Source: Cytophagales bacterium UBA2561
GTDB taxonomy: Bacteria; Bacteroidota; Bacteroidia; Cytophagales; Thermoflexibacteraceae
Direction of reading: 5' to 3'
DNA: 64,000 nt
NCBI GenBank assembly: GCA_002340355.1
Contig: DDLX01000030.1
Span: 1-64,000 of the forward strand
Shown here: positions 17,263 through 26,876 of the stretch, piece by piece
Numbering within the stretch: the stretch's first letter is position 1
How the letters are laid out: each line of letters opens with the position of its first letter
Translations under genes and position numbers: made by a program
The notes under the pieces: generated by a model
The model's database searches: none
Told to the model about the DNA's origin: nothing
What the model saw: the letters and a program-made list of their open reading frames with translations, nothing else

Positions 17263-18342
17263 ATGCAGATGAAAAACTCAAAAAATGTTTTAAAATATCT
17301 TATTGGTAAAGGGTCAATAAATAATTTATCAGAATTATTAAGTAGTCATAAGCAAAATACTCATATTTATTTAGTAGATATATTTTTTAAAGATAATGGG
17401 ACTCTAACTAACTCCTTGCCTATTCGTTCTAATGATTTACTATTTTTTGTAGATTCAACAGATGAACCCTCCACCAATTATATTAATAACTTACTTGAAA
17501 ATATTCAAAATCAATATACTACTTTCCCTAATGCTATCATTGGTATCGGTGGAGGTACTACATTAGATACTGCCAAAGCCATATCGAATCTATTGACCAA
17601 CGAGGGTAAGGCTGAAGATTATCAAGGTTGGGATTTAGTCAAAAAAGCAGGCGTATATAAAATTGGAATTCCGACTATCTCAGGAACAGGCGCAGAAGCC
17701 AGCCGAACCTGTGTAATGACCAATTACAAAACAGGATTAAAGCTAGGAATGAATAGTGACCATACCATTTATGACCAATTAATTCTAGATCCTAACTTGA
17801 CAAAGACCGTTCCTCGGAATCAATATTTTTATACGGGTATGGATACGTATATTCATTGTTTAGAGTCATTAAATGGCTCTCATCGTCATGCGCTTTCGGA
17901 TGCTTTTTCTCATCAGGCTATCCAACTTTGTCGAGAAATTTTCTTGAGTGAGGATATGATGAGTGATGAAAATCGAGAGAAGTTAATGGTCGCCTCTTAT
18001 TTGGGAGGCTGTGCGATTGCCAATAGTTTCGTTGGAGTTGTACATCCATTTTCAGCAGGATTGAGTGTAGCTTTAGGCACTCACCACTGCATTGGAAATT
18101 GTATTACCATGACAGCAATGGAAGCCTTTTATCCAAAAGAAATCGAAGAATTTTGGAAAATGGCAGATAAACAAGGGGTCGATATTCCACGAGGAATTGC
18201 AAAGAATTTACCCGAAGAAAAATATAATACCTTATATAATTCAACAGTAATCCATGAAAAACCACTTGCCAATGCTTTAGGTCAGCATTTTGCAGATATT
18301 CTAACCTTCGAGAAAGTGAAAGAAACCTTTAAACTCATGTAA
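17263..18342 (+). CDS. kdnB: 3-deoxy-D-manno-octulosonate 8-oxidase (KdnB-like)
   Basis: This 359-residue iron-containing alcohol dehydrogenase has the NAD-binding GGGT at 97-100 and metal ligands Asp194 and His198 (GMDTYIHCLESLNGS), His261 and His274. The stretches DYQGWDLVK and GIPTISGTGAEASR match what I recall of Shewanella KdnB, which oxidises C8 of Kdo to an aldehyde. The immediate neighbour, 4 bases downstream, is a KdnA-type aminotransferase, the partner that aminates C8 to give 8-amino-3,8-dideoxy-Kdo (Kdo8N). Together with kdsB further along, this supports Kdo8N synthesis. Other iron-dependent dehydrogenases are possible but the pairing makes KdnB likely. Confidence 0.82.
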   Translation: MQMKNSKNVLKYLIGKGSINNLSELLSSHKQNTHIYLVDIFFKDNGTLTNSLPIRSNDLLFFVDSTDEPSTNYINNLLENIQNQYTTFPNAIIGIGGGTTLDTAKAISNLLTNEGKAEDYQGWDLVKKAGVYKIGIPTISGTGAEASRTCVMTNYKTGLKLGMNSDHTIYDQLILDPNLTKTVPRNQYFYTGMDTYIHCLESLNGSHRHALSDAFSHQAIQLCREIFLSEDMMSDENREKLMVASYLGGCAIANSFVGVVHPFSAGLSVALGTHHCIGNCITMTAMEAFYPKEIEEFWKMADKQGVDIPRGIAKNLPEEKYNTLYNSTVIHEKPLANALGQHFADILTFEKVKETFKLM

Positions 18343-18346
18343 TTTT

Positions 18347-19522
18347 ATGGAATTCAAAGTACATCATAGTGGACGCGCTCACTATTATACACCCGAAGAA
18401 ATTGATGTAGTGGTTAAAGCAATGAATGATGCTGAGCCACTTACACAAAGTAAATATCGAAACCAATTTGAACAAAAGTTTTCCGAGTTTTTAGGGGTCA
18501 AACATAGTTTTGCGGTTCATACAGCAACTGATGCCTTAGAGCTAACAGCACAACTCTTACAGTTTGACGAAGGAGATGAAATTATAATACCCAGTTTTAC
18601 ATTTACCGCTTCAGCATATCCCTTTGTCAAACAAGGAGCAAAAATCGTCTGGGCAGATACCGACCCTAAGACTCACGTAATTACTGCGGAAACCATCAAG
18701 GCTTGCATTACATCTAATACGAAAGCTATTTTAGTGGTACATATAGCTGGTTATGTGGCTAATATGCCTGAAATTATGGACTTGGCAAAGAAGCATCATC
18801 TAATCGTAGTTGAAGATAATGCACAAGGGATCGGTACAGAAATAAATGGGCAAAAATCAGGAAGTTTTGGGGACTTTGGCATTTTTTCATTTCATTCTCA
18901 TAAAAATATTTCGACCTTAGGAGAAGGTGGTATGCTAGTCGTAAAAGATGACGATATAGCTAAAATTATTCCGATGTTACGTCATAATGGACACTGTGCA
19001 TTTGACTTTGAACAAGAACACTATTGGGAGCCAGCAATGGGCAATGTTGATATTCCAGAATTGAATGGTAAACCCATTATGCCTAATAATTATTGTTTAG
19101 GAGAAGTTGAATGTGCCTTAGGAGTCAAATTATTAGATAGAGTTGAGTCATTGAATACTGAAAAGCGTACTCGAGCAATTCGATTTATTGATGCGCTAGC
19201 TGATTTTGAGGATATTGAATTTCATCGGGTAAACTCTACTCGACATAATTATCATTTACTTTTAGCCTACTTTCCGACAGGTAAACGGAATGAATTTTTC
19301 AAACGAATTGTTTATCAGAAGCAGATTCAATGCATCGCGCCCTATTATCCATTAAATCGCTATGATTTTTATAAGAAAGTCGGAATGGGTAAGGCGAATT
19401 GTCCAAATACAGATTTGTTTTGGGACAATATGATTTCATTTCCATTTCATCATTGGATGAGCGAACCTGATTTTGACTATATGTTAGCAGCCACTCGTGA
19501 AGTTTTAGACGATTTAAGATAA
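18347..19522 (+). CDS. kdnA: 8-amino-3,8-dideoxy-manno-octulosonate transaminase (KdnA-like, DegT family)
   Basis: The 391-residue PLP enzyme has fold type I DegT/DnrJ/EryC1 landmarks: IPSFTFTASAYPFVKQGAK, Asp157 in EDNAQGIGTE, and the PLP lysine at about 186 in SFHSHKNISTLGEGG. It sits directly after the KdnB-like oxidase, whose 8-aldehyde would be its substrate; KdnA transfers an amino group to make Kdo8N. It overlaps no neighbour, but the next start follows the stop without a gap. A generic sugar aminotransferase would look similar, so the specific name rests on context and length. Confidence 0.82.
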   Translation: MEFKVHHSGRAHYYTPEEIDVVVKAMNDAEPLTQSKYRNQFEQKFSEFLGVKHSFAVHTATDALELTAQLLQFDEGDEIIIPSFTFTASAYPFVKQGAKIVWADTDPKTHVITAETIKACITSNTKAILVVHIAGYVANMPEIMDLAKKHHLIVVEDNAQGIGTEINGQKSGSFGDFGIFSFHSHKNISTLGEGGMLVVKDDDIAKIIPMLRHNGHCAFDFEQEHYWEPAMGNVDIPELNGKPIMPNNYCLGEVECALGVKLLDRVESLNTEKRTRAIRFIDALADFEDIEFHRVNSTRHNYHLLLAYFPTGKRNEFFKRIVYQKQIQCIAPYYPLNRYDFYKKVGMGKANCPNTDLFWDNMISFPFHHWMSEPDFDYMLAATREVLDDLR

Positions 19523-21145
19523 ATGAAAAACGAATTTTGTATCATCATACCAGCTCTTAAAAAAAGTGCGGTCATTCCTGACCAATTAGTTAAAAAATTA
19601 AATGGTATTACACTAATCCAGAGAGCAATTAACACAGCAACAAAATTAGTTGTTTCTGAACACATTTACGTAGTTACTGACAGTCAGGAAATTTCCTTGA
19701 TTTGTGAACGGAACAAAGTCAATTATTATTATCGGAATGATTTAAGATTCGATTCCGAGGATATTATAGAGGAAACGAAATTTTTTATTACCAAACGGAC
19801 TGGGGAATACAAAAATATCATCATTTTCCAGTCCAATACGCCCCTAGTCTCTGCCTATCATATTCAACGAAGTTATCAAAATTTTGTACAAGAAAATGCT
19901 GATATTCTTCTAACTATCAAGCGAGAAACACATCGTATTTGGCAGGGAGATTCTACTCAATTATACGATTTGGTTTTTAATGAAGAGAAGAGCAGTGTCT
20001 TTGTTGAATTTAAATCATATTTGATTATCTCTTCAAATTACATTCAAAAAGGGAAAAAAAACTCTAAAATCATCCCAACTACTTTAGATAATGAAGAGGC
20101 GATTGAAATTACAAATTATCAAGATTGGTGGATTTGTGAAAAATTATTACAACGAAAACGTATTTTATTTGTAGTCGCAGGACATACCAAGATAGGTATG
20201 GGGCATATCTACCGAGCCTTAACATTAGCCCACGAGATTCATAATCACGAAATTCATTTTCTTTGCACAAAAGAAAGTGAGCTAGCCATTCAAAAAATTG
20301 CTAAAAAAGATTATCCTACTCATCTGCAAAAGCATCGTGATCTGACTCAAGATGTATTGAATTTACGACCAGATTTAGTTATTAATGATTTCCTAAATAC
20401 AGATAAAAGCTATATTCAGGCTTTAAGAGCAGAGGGAGTGAAGGTTGCAAACTTTGAGGATTTGGGTAGTGGTGCAAAGCATGCGGATATGACTTTTAAT
20501 GAATTGTATGATGAGCCACTTTATAAATCATCAAATACTTATTGGGGCAGTCAATATCTATTTTTACGTAATGAGTTTGAACATGCCAGACCTCGTGACT
20601 TTCATAAAAATGTCGAGTGCATGTTGATTACATTTGGAGGCACAGATCCAAATAACTACACCCAAACAGTTTTAGAGTTAGTCTTACCGATTTGTCAAAA
20701 ATATAACATCAAGATTTGTCTCATAACAGGAAAAGGATTCGAACATAAAAAATTGATAGAAGAGTATCTAGAAAATTGTACTCATGCTGATACTATTGAG
20801 TATTTTTTTGCAACAGATATCATATCTAAAATTATGGAAAAAGTGGATATTGCCATCTCATCGAATGGACGTACCGTTTATGAATTAGCTCACATGAATA
20901 TCCCAAGTATTATTATCTCACATCATGCACGAGAAAAAACACATAAATTCGCCTGTGCAGAAAATGGATTCCTAAATTTGGGTATGTTTCAAGATACTAC
21001 TCATGAAGAATTTCAGACAACTGTAGAATATTTGATTTCAAATGAGCTACTTCGCAAAAAATTATATGACTCAATGAAACTACATCAATTTATGGCAAAT
21101 AAATCAAGAGTAGTTTCTTTATTATTGGATTTATTATCAAGCTAA
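19523..21145 (+). CDS. Fusion: degenerate cytidylyltransferase-like domain plus PseG-like hydrolase domain
   Basis: The protein has 540 residues. Residues 1-200 follow the acylneuraminate cytidylyltransferase fold (FCIIIPALKKS, IFQSNTPLVSAYHIQ), but the usual nucleotide-binding RxGSKxxPxK is replaced by ALKKSAVIPDQ, so CMP transfer is doubtful. Residues about 210-540 resemble PseG, the UDP-sugar hydrolase of pseudaminic acid synthesis: GHTKIGMGHIYRALTLA with the catalytic-type His, ITFGGTDPNN, and SSNGRTVYELAHMNIPSIII for the UDP end. PseG removes UDP before condensation by a NeuB/PseI synthase, and such a synthase is the very next gene. The likely task is to deliver a free 6-carbon sugar for nonulosonic acid synthesis; the exact sugar is unknown. 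Confidence 0.75.
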   Translation: MKNEFCIIIPALKKSAVIPDQLVKKLNGITLIQRAINTATKLVVSEHIYVVTDSQEISLICERNKVNYYYRNDLRFDSEDIIEETKFFITKRTGEYKNIIIFQSNTPLVSAYHIQRSYQNFVQENADILLTIKRETHRIWQGDSTQLYDLVFNEEKSSVFVEFKSYLIISSNYIQKGKKNSKIIPTTLDNEEAIEITNYQDWWICEKLLQRKRILFVVAGHTKIGMGHIYRALTLAHEIHNHEIHFLCTKESELAIQKIAKKDYPTHLQKHRDLTQDVLNLRPDLVINDFLNTDKSYIQALRAEGVKVANFEDLGSGAKHADMTFNELYDEPLYKSSNTYWGSQYLFLRNEFEHARPRDFHKNVECMLITFGGTDPNNYTQTVLELVLPICQKYNIKICLITGKGFEHKKLIEEYLENCTHADTIEYFFATDIISKIMEKVDIAISSNGRTVYELAHMNIPSIIISHHAREKTHKFACAENGFLNLGMFQDTTHEEFQTTVEYLISNELLRKKLYDSMKLHQFMANKSRVVSLLLDLLSS

Positions 21146-21154
21146 CCAATTCTT

Positions 21155-22210
21155 ATGGATATAAGAACTATTTTTCAAAAAAACTCAACACTTCCTCCTA
21201 TCCAAAAGCCTTATTTGATTGCAGAAGCTGGTGTAAATCATGAAGGAAGCATGGAATTAGCCAAGCGTCTGATTGATGAAGCCAAAGAGGGAGGCGCGGA
21301 TGCTATTAAATTTCAGACTTATAAAGCAGATACAATTGCTTCTAAAGATTCACCCTATTATTGGGATATTACCAAAGAGCCTACCCGAAGTCAGCACGAA
21401 TTATTCCAGAAATATGATAAATTTTGGAAGACTGAGTTTGAAGAACTAAAGAAATACTGTGATCAAGTAGATATTGAGTTCTTGAGTACTCCTTTTGATA
21501 TTGAGTCAGCCACGTTCTTGAATGATTTAATGCCTGTATTTAAAATCTCATCTTCGGATTTGACCAATAAACCTTTTATCGAATATATGTGTAAATTTGA
21601 TAAGCCTATTATTTTATCAACAGGTGCAAGTCATTTACATGAAATTCAGGAAGCAGTCAGTTGGATTGAGAAATATGGAAACGATCTGGCATTATTACAT
21701 TGTGTTTTAAATTATCCAACTGATGATAAAAACGCCAATTTAGGGATGATTAATGGGTTACAAAAAGCCTTTCCTGAACACATCATTGGTTATTCTGATC
21801 ATACCTTACCTAAAGATATGCGTACTTTGGAGATAGCTACCCTATTGGGAGCTGTAATTTTGGAAAAACATTTTACGCATGATAAAACCCTACAAGGAAA
21901 TGATCATTATCATGCCATGGATAAAGAAGACATTAAGATTCTCAGACAAAATATTGAAAAATCTTTCCTACTTTTGGGCGACTTTAAGATATCAGCTTCT
22001 AACAGTGAAGAACCAGCCCGTCAAAACGCAAGACGCTCCATCATTTTAAATCAAAGAATAGTAGCAGGTACAATATTAACAGAAGACATGCTGACTTTTA
22101 AACGCCCTGCTCATGGCATTAGCCCAAAATATTGGGAGGAAGTGATTGGTAAAACCGTAATGCTAGATTTGGAAGAAGATACTGTATTGAAATGGAAATA
22201 TTTGAATTAA
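21155..22210 (+). CDS. NeuB/PseI/LegI-type nonulosonic acid synthase
   Basis: The 351-residue protein belongs to the sialic acid synthase family, which condenses phosphoenolpyruvate with a 6-carbon sugar. The TIM barrel begins YLIAEAGVNHEGSM (residues 19-32), with IKFQTY, STPFD, KISSSDL and LSTGAS motifs. The metal-binding His region is LEKHFTHDK. Residues about 285-345 form the C-terminal SAF/antifreeze-like domain (ARRSIILNQRI to GKTVMLDL). It follows the PseG-like fusion by 9 bases, so the two likely act in sequence. Whether the product is pseudaminic, legionaminic or another acid cannot be told, because the amino- and acetyl-transfer enzymes of the standard pathways are not next to it. 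Confidence 0.87.
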   Translation: MDIRTIFQKNSTLPPIQKPYLIAEAGVNHEGSMELAKRLIDEAKEGGADAIKFQTYKADTIASKDSPYYWDITKEPTRSQHELFQKYDKFWKTEFEELKKYCDQVDIEFLSTPFDIESATFLNDLMPVFKISSSDLTNKPFIEYMCKFDKPIILSTGASHLHEIQEAVSWIEKYGNDLALLHCVLNYPTDDKNANLGMINGLQKAFPEHIIGYSDHTLPKDMRTLEIATLLGAVILEKHFTHDKTLQGNDHYHAMDKEDIKILRQNIEKSFLLLGDFKISASNSEEPARQNARRSIILNQRIVAGTILTEDMLTFKRPAHGISPKYWEEVIGKTVMLDLEEDTVLKWKYLN

Positions 22211-22221
22211 TACATAGTAAT

Positions 22222-23271
22222 ATGGAAAATTTTGTTTTTATTTGTAGTGCCTCACGTTCAGGTACTGCACTTTTCTTTCTTAAATTCGTTAGATGGACAT
22301 GATGAGTTACGGATATGTCCTCATGAAACACATATCTTGCAATATTGGGATTACCATAAAAAAACATAACTCGGCTTCCCAGTTTTTTTATAGAGATTAT
22401 CTGAATACCCATGATATCGCATCATTGATTGATACAGCTAGAATTGAACAATTTAATGACTATATGTCTCTCAAAGCAAATATTTATAAGGCTTTATTTT
22501 TGGAGTATATTTCAGGAAACAGATAAAATTTTTGTAGAAAAAAGACCTTTAGATAATGAAACCGAAGCTCTTAATTTGTCGATGGTGCTTCCAAAAGCAA
22601 AGTTTATAGATATAATTAGAGACCCACGCACTTGATATTTATCAGCCAAGACGCTACGAAAACTCCAGATTGGGCGTTATAAATTACCAGTAATTCCGAA
22701 TTTTCAAGGAACAAATTTTGCTACAATGCATTTTGCCATTTCAATGACAAGTTAAGCCTTGCTATTTTGAATAAGCAGCAACTTGGAGACCGTTATTACA
22801 TTTTGCTTTACGAAGACCTACAACGAAATCCTGAGCAAGAACTAAAACGTGTCGTAGAGTTTTTAGGTGTTACTTATTCACAAAACATGAAGCAATTAAT
22901 TTTTCTTGGCAAGCGTCAACAAGATGGGGCATCCATTGATAACAAGGAAGATAGCTCTTCGATACAAAATAATTCTGAGAATCGGTTAAAGAGATTTTAT
23001 AAGCACACCAGCCGATTTGAGCGAAAGATTATTAATACTATGATATGGCAAGTCGCCAAGGAATTTAATTATAAAATTGAATCAAAATAATCGAATTCAA
23101 GGCTTAGAAATCTTGTTTTCGGCACTTTTGAAATATAAAAACCCTTTTGATTATATTTCTAATAGAAAAGATATGTTAAAGCAGTTAAACCATCATAGCT
23201 ACACGGTTACATAATATTACTACCATTACTTATTAAATAAATTTAGCCAAGGCATTACAGTAGGCGACTAG
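22222..23271 (+). pseudogene. Broken sulfotransferase (paralogue of the intact copy at 33450)
   Basis: Pieces in several frames match the intact sulfotransferase from start (ENFVFICSASRSGT against DFLFICGAPRSGT) to end (FSQGITVGD against FSRGIPVGD). Intermediate landmarks are LRICPHETHILQYW, RDYLNTHDI, VEKRPLDNE, IIRDPRT and RFERKIINTM. Lesions visible: a frameshift after the P-loop, another after WDYHKK, an internal deletion of about 30 codons, in-frame stops after RDPRT (TGA) and after ISMTS (TAA), and further breaks near 23090. It is clearly inactive. It lies between the NeuB-like synthase and the DUF4910 gene, so a functional sulfotransferase once stood here. Confidence 0.88.
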
Positions 23272-23272
23272 T

Positions 23273-23449
23273 ATGTTCTCCGCTACAAACGCTGGTATCA
23301 GTGTCAGGTATAATATACTTCCTGTAGCTCATCTTTTACGTCAACAACAAAACCCATACACTTTCCTGACAAAAAAGATGTATGATTATAAATTTGATAG
23401 TTTGAAAGATATAACTTCTTATAATGATAAATTATACACAAGAAATTGA
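23273..23449 (+). pseudogene. Short ORF, possible fragment of a glycan gene
   Basis: The 58 codons from ATG 23273 overlap the start of the next gene by 26 bases. The N-terminal part (NAGISVRYNILPVAHLLRQ) reads like the start of a glycosyltransferase or PseG-type protein. It stops without the rest, so it may be the remains of a gene deleted beside the broken sulfotransferase. Weakly supported. Confidence 0.25.
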
Positions 23450-24725
23450 TACATATATCAATCGCCTTTTTCCAATATGTCGAAGCATTACGGGAAATGG
23501 TGTTCGCAAAAGTTTACAAATCTTACAAGAAATTATCCCCCTACAAATTAAAGAATATCCATCAGGCATGGCAGTTTATGACTGGACAATTCCGCCCGAA
23601 TGGAATATTCGAACTGGTTGGATAAAAAACTCAAAAGGCGAGAAAATCATTGATTTCCAGACGCATAATCTACACGTGGTGAGCTATTCTATCCCTGTAC
23701 ATCAGACACTTTCATATCAAGAACTCCTTCCTTATCTGCATTACCGAGAAGATTTACCTCAGGTTATCCCATATCGTACGACCTACTACAAACGAGATTG
23801 GGGGTTTTGCTTAAGTTATGAGGACTTCCAAAAATATTTTCATGAAGATGACGAATATGAGGTTTTTATTGATTCCAATTTGGATGAAAATGGATCCTTA
23901 TCGGTTGGAGAATTGTTAATTGAAGGTAAAAGTTCAAAAGAATATCTAATTTCATGTTATATTTGTCACCCCTCAATGGCAAATGATAGCCTTAGTGGAG
24001 TAGTTCTAACAGCATTTTTAGCTAAAGAATTATTACAAAAAGACTTAAATTATTCTTATCGTATTGTTTTTGTTCCTGAGACAATTGGCGCAATCACTTA
24101 TTGTGCAATGAATGAGAAAGCCATGAAAGCTATTGAGTCAGGATTTGTGATTACGACCGTAGGCGGACAAGGAAACTTTGGCTACAAGCAAAGCTTTGAT
24201 AATCAGCACTATCTAAATTACTTTGTTGAGCAAGTTTTTAAAGAGAATCAGATTGAGGATTATCATACTTATCCTTTTGATATTCATGGGAGTGACGAAC
24301 GCCAATACTCATCCCAAGGATTTCGGATTAATACGGTGACAATTTCCAAAGATAAATACTATGAATATGAATATTATCACACTTCTGCTGATGATTTAAA
24401 TTTTGTTAAACCCCAAGCCATAAATAATACTTTAAATTTATATTTGCAACTCATTTGTAAGGCAGATGAAAATGTATGTTACAAAAATGTACAACCTCAT
24501 TGCGAAATTATGCTATCAAAGCATGACTTATATCCTAAAACAGGAGGAGCCATTTTGCCTGATACTTCTTCCAGTTTAAATGAGTTAGACATTACTTTAT
24601 GGTTGCTATTTTATTGTGATGGAGAGCTGAGCTTGTGGCAAATTAGTAATAAGTTAGGTACTCCCTACCAAGTCATAAGCAAAATAGCCCAAAAAATAGC
24701 CAAGAAAGGAATTTTGCAATTTTGA
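23424..24725 (+). CDS. DUF4910/aminopeptidase-like protein of polysaccharide loci
   Basis: The 433-residue protein has the DUF2172/DUF4910 arrangement known from nonulosonic acid and O-antigen loci. The opening is INRLFPICRSITGNGVR, with TIPPEWNIR, then an M28-peptidase-like core with CYICHPSMANDSLSG (metal His and Asp), FVPETIGAI (Glu), DIHGSDERQYSS and YHTSADDL (His). The last 90 residues form a winged-helix-like tail (ELSLWQISNKLGTPYQVISKIA). The family's reaction is not established to my knowledge; deacylation or hydrolysis of a glycan-linked amide is an inference from the zinc-peptidase fold. Its stop overlaps the next possible start. Confidence 0.82.
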   Translation: MINYTQEIDTYINRLFPICRSITGNGVRKSLQILQEIIPLQIKEYPSGMAVYDWTIPPEWNIRTGWIKNSKGEKIIDFQTHNLHVVSYSIPVHQTLSYQELLPYLHYREDLPQVIPYRTTYYKRDWGFCLSYEDFQKYFHEDDEYEVFIDSNLDENGSLSVGELLIEGKSSKEYLISCYICHPSMANDSLSGVVLTAFLAKELLQKDLNYSYRIVFVPETIGAITYCAMNEKAMKAIESGFVITTVGGQGNFGYKQSFDNQHYLNYFVEQVFKENQIEDYHTYPFDIHGSDERQYSSQGFRINTVTISKDKYYEYEYYHTSADDLNFVKPQAINNTLNLYLQLICKADENVCYKNVQPHCEIMLSKHDLYPKTGGAILPDTSSSLNELDITLWLLFYCDGELSLWQISNKLGTPYQVISKIAQKIAKKGILQF

Positions 24726-24733
24726 TTCATTGT

Positions 24734-25816
24734 ATGAGAAGTAGTATAGAACAACAATTATCAAACAATCATCATCAACGCCATGCCTTATTAACAGGCA
24801 GTGCAACTGCAAGTATTTATTTAGCTCTTAAGGCTTTAGGAATTAGTGGTAAAGTAGGCATTCCAAATAATGTATGTATAAATATACCTATTGCTATCAA
24901 GATGAGTGGATGTGCTTCTATCCAATACATTGATGTCTCTGAAGATGACTGGAATATTGACATTACTGATTTAGAAAAATATATCAACTCAATTGATGTG
25001 CTAATATTAGTACATAGTTTTGGTGTAGTCAGTCGTCAACTTACTAAAATATGTGAATTATGTCAAAAACATAATGTGCCTATTATCGAAGATTGTGCTA
25101 CGGCACAAGGCTCCAAAACAGTAAATGGTCAGCCTATAGGTCAATTCGGGGAGGTATCTGTTTTTAGTTTTGGTTCTGGTAAAATTATAGATATCGAACA
25201 CGGCGGAGCTATCTTAACAAATAATAAGAGTTTATTTAATGAGATAGTAAGGCAGAATAATACTCTACCGCCCTATATAAGCCGAAATAAGGAGATCGTA
25301 TCAGCACTAGGACAGTTACATACTCAACTATATAATAAGTATTACTTTGAAGGGAAATTTGCTTTAGGCAAAGATGAATTTTTAAAAAAATTAAAGTCAA
25401 TCACTCCATACTTTTTATACCAGTTTGATGACAAGTATTCTGAAATATTGAATAAGCATTTATCAAATTTAGATAAAAATTTATCACATAGGCTCAAAAT
25501 AGTAGAACTATTTAAAAGTTACCTAAGAGGTTGTGACGAGATAGAAATTATAGAACACCCAATAAATACGACATATTGGCGTTTAAACCTGAGAGTAAAA
25601 AAAAATCGAGATGATTTATTCAAGTTTTTGTTGTCTAAAAAATATAAAGTGAGTAGCTGGTATCCTCCAACTAATGTACTATTTGAAAATATAGAAAATC
25701 AAACCACTAATTGTCAGATTATAGGAGATTCAATAATAAATTTATGGATCAATCAAGAAGCTGATGAAAGCTATGTGTTTCAAATTAGTAATGATATATT
25801 AAATTTTTACAACTAA
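24734..25816 (+). CDS. DegT/DnrJ/EryC1-type sugar aminotransferase
   Basis: The start is taken at ATG 24734 (360 residues); a TTG at 24722 overlaps the previous stop and would add four. Fold type I PLP landmarks: TGSATASIYLALKALG near the N-terminus, Asp in IIEDCATAQG (about 120), and the PLP lysine in SFGSGKIIDIEHGG (about 150). It would aminate a keto-sugar, or possibly a glycan-linked intermediate. It sits between DUF4910 and a FemAB/GNAT-like transferase, so an amino group made here might be acylated by the next enzyme. The substrate is unknown. Confidence 0.8.
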   Translation: MRSSIEQQLSNNHHQRHALLTGSATASIYLALKALGISGKVGIPNNVCINIPIAIKMSGCASIQYIDVSEDDWNIDITDLEKYINSIDVLILVHSFGVVSRQLTKICELCQKHNVPIIEDCATAQGSKTVNGQPIGQFGEVSVFSFGSGKIIDIEHGGAILTNNKSLFNEIVRQNNTLPPYISRNKEIVSALGQLHTQLYNKYYFEGKFALGKDEFLKKLKSITPYFLYQFDDKYSEILNKHLSNLDKNLSHRLKIVELFKSYLRGCDEIEIIEHPINTTYWRLNLRVKKNRDDLFKFLLSKKYKVSSWYPPTNVLFENIENQTTNCQIIGDSIINLWINQEADESYVFQISNDILNFYN

Positions 25817-26800
25817 ATGGCTACAAAATACCGATTAGAACAAGTTTCACTAGGGGAAAATTGGGACAAGTTTGTAAAAGAGTCCGCTTATGGCTCAATC
25901 TTTACACACACTAGCTACCTATCTGCACTGAAGGCAAAAGCAGCACCTTACTTTTTATATAATCATCAGGAGCTAAGAGCAGCTGTTTTATTAATTGAAA
26001 GCCCAGAAGATAGTCACAAAACGTATTTACATGACTATATGGTCTATAATGGTGTAATTTTTGGCAAGCCCGCTCCAAAACAAAATGCTACTCAGCAATT
26101 ATCAGAACAGTTTTCAATGCAGGAATATATTGCACAGGAACTGACCAATCAATATGATACCATAGAAATGCTATTGCATCCAACTATTCAGGATATGCGT
26201 CCTTTTTTATGGCATAACTATCACTCTGACCTACCTAAATATCAAGTAGATATACGCTATACAGGATATTTGAACATTCAAGGATTCAATATGAAATCAA
26301 CACTTGAGAGTATTCCTTTATTTAGCCAAACATCAACCTCAAGGAGACAAGAAATTCGATATGCTCGAAGGAAAGGCGTGGTTACAAGAGAATATTTTGA
26401 TGCTTCTGTTTTCGCTGCTTTTTATGAAAAGACTATGAATCGACAAAATATAGAAGTAAGGTCTGAGGCTTTACGTGAAATGGAAAATATTGTTGAATCA
26501 TTAATCCAAACCAACCAAGGAAAAATATATGCTTCATATACCGAACATGGAGACCTAGGAAGCATGGCTTTTTGGGGTTTGGAAAAGACCAAAGCATACT
26601 ATATCTTTGGTGCAAATGACCCCGCATACCGGAGATTTCATACAGGTACTGCGGTGTTATGGGATAGTTTCCAGTTCTTAAATGAGCAAGGAGTTACCTT
26701 GGTAGATTTAGAGGGGGTCAATAGTCCAAAACGTGGCTGGTTCAAGTTAAGTTTTGGCGCAAGTTTAGTTCCATATTATCAAGTAACACTAAATTCATAA
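25817..26800 (+). CDS. FemAB/BioF2-like GNAT acyltransferase
   Basis: This 327-residue protein has a double-GNAT outline as in FemAB peptidyltransferases and related acetyltransferase_6 proteins: an opening ENWDKFVKESAYGSIFTHTSYL and a C-terminal half with QGKIYASYTEHGDLGSMAFW, AYYIFGANDPAYRRFHTG and a closing VDLEGVNSPKRGWFKLSFG. Such enzymes transfer an acyl or aminoacyl group to an amine. It begins right after the aminotransferase stop, which suggests N-acylation of the newly introduced amine. The donor is not known. Confidence 0.78.
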   Translation: MATKYRLEQVSLGENWDKFVKESAYGSIFTHTSYLSALKAKAAPYFLYNHQELRAAVLLIESPEDSHKTYLHDYMVYNGVIFGKPAPKQNATQQLSEQFSMQEYIAQELTNQYDTIEMLLHPTIQDMRPFLWHNYHSDLPKYQVDIRYTGYLNIQGFNMKSTLESIPLFSQTSTSRRQEIRYARRKGVVTREYFDASVFAAFYEKTMNRQNIEVRSEALREMENIVESLIQTNQGKIYASYTEHGDLGSMAFWGLEKTKAYYIFGANDPAYRRFHTGTAVLWDSFQFLNEQGVTLVDLEGVNSPKRGWFKLSFGASLVPYYQVTLNS

Positions 26801-26876
26801 GGTTTTAATAATTACACAATTACCTCACACTAATACATTGACTTTAACTCACTTTAGGTAATAGTTTAATAATAGC

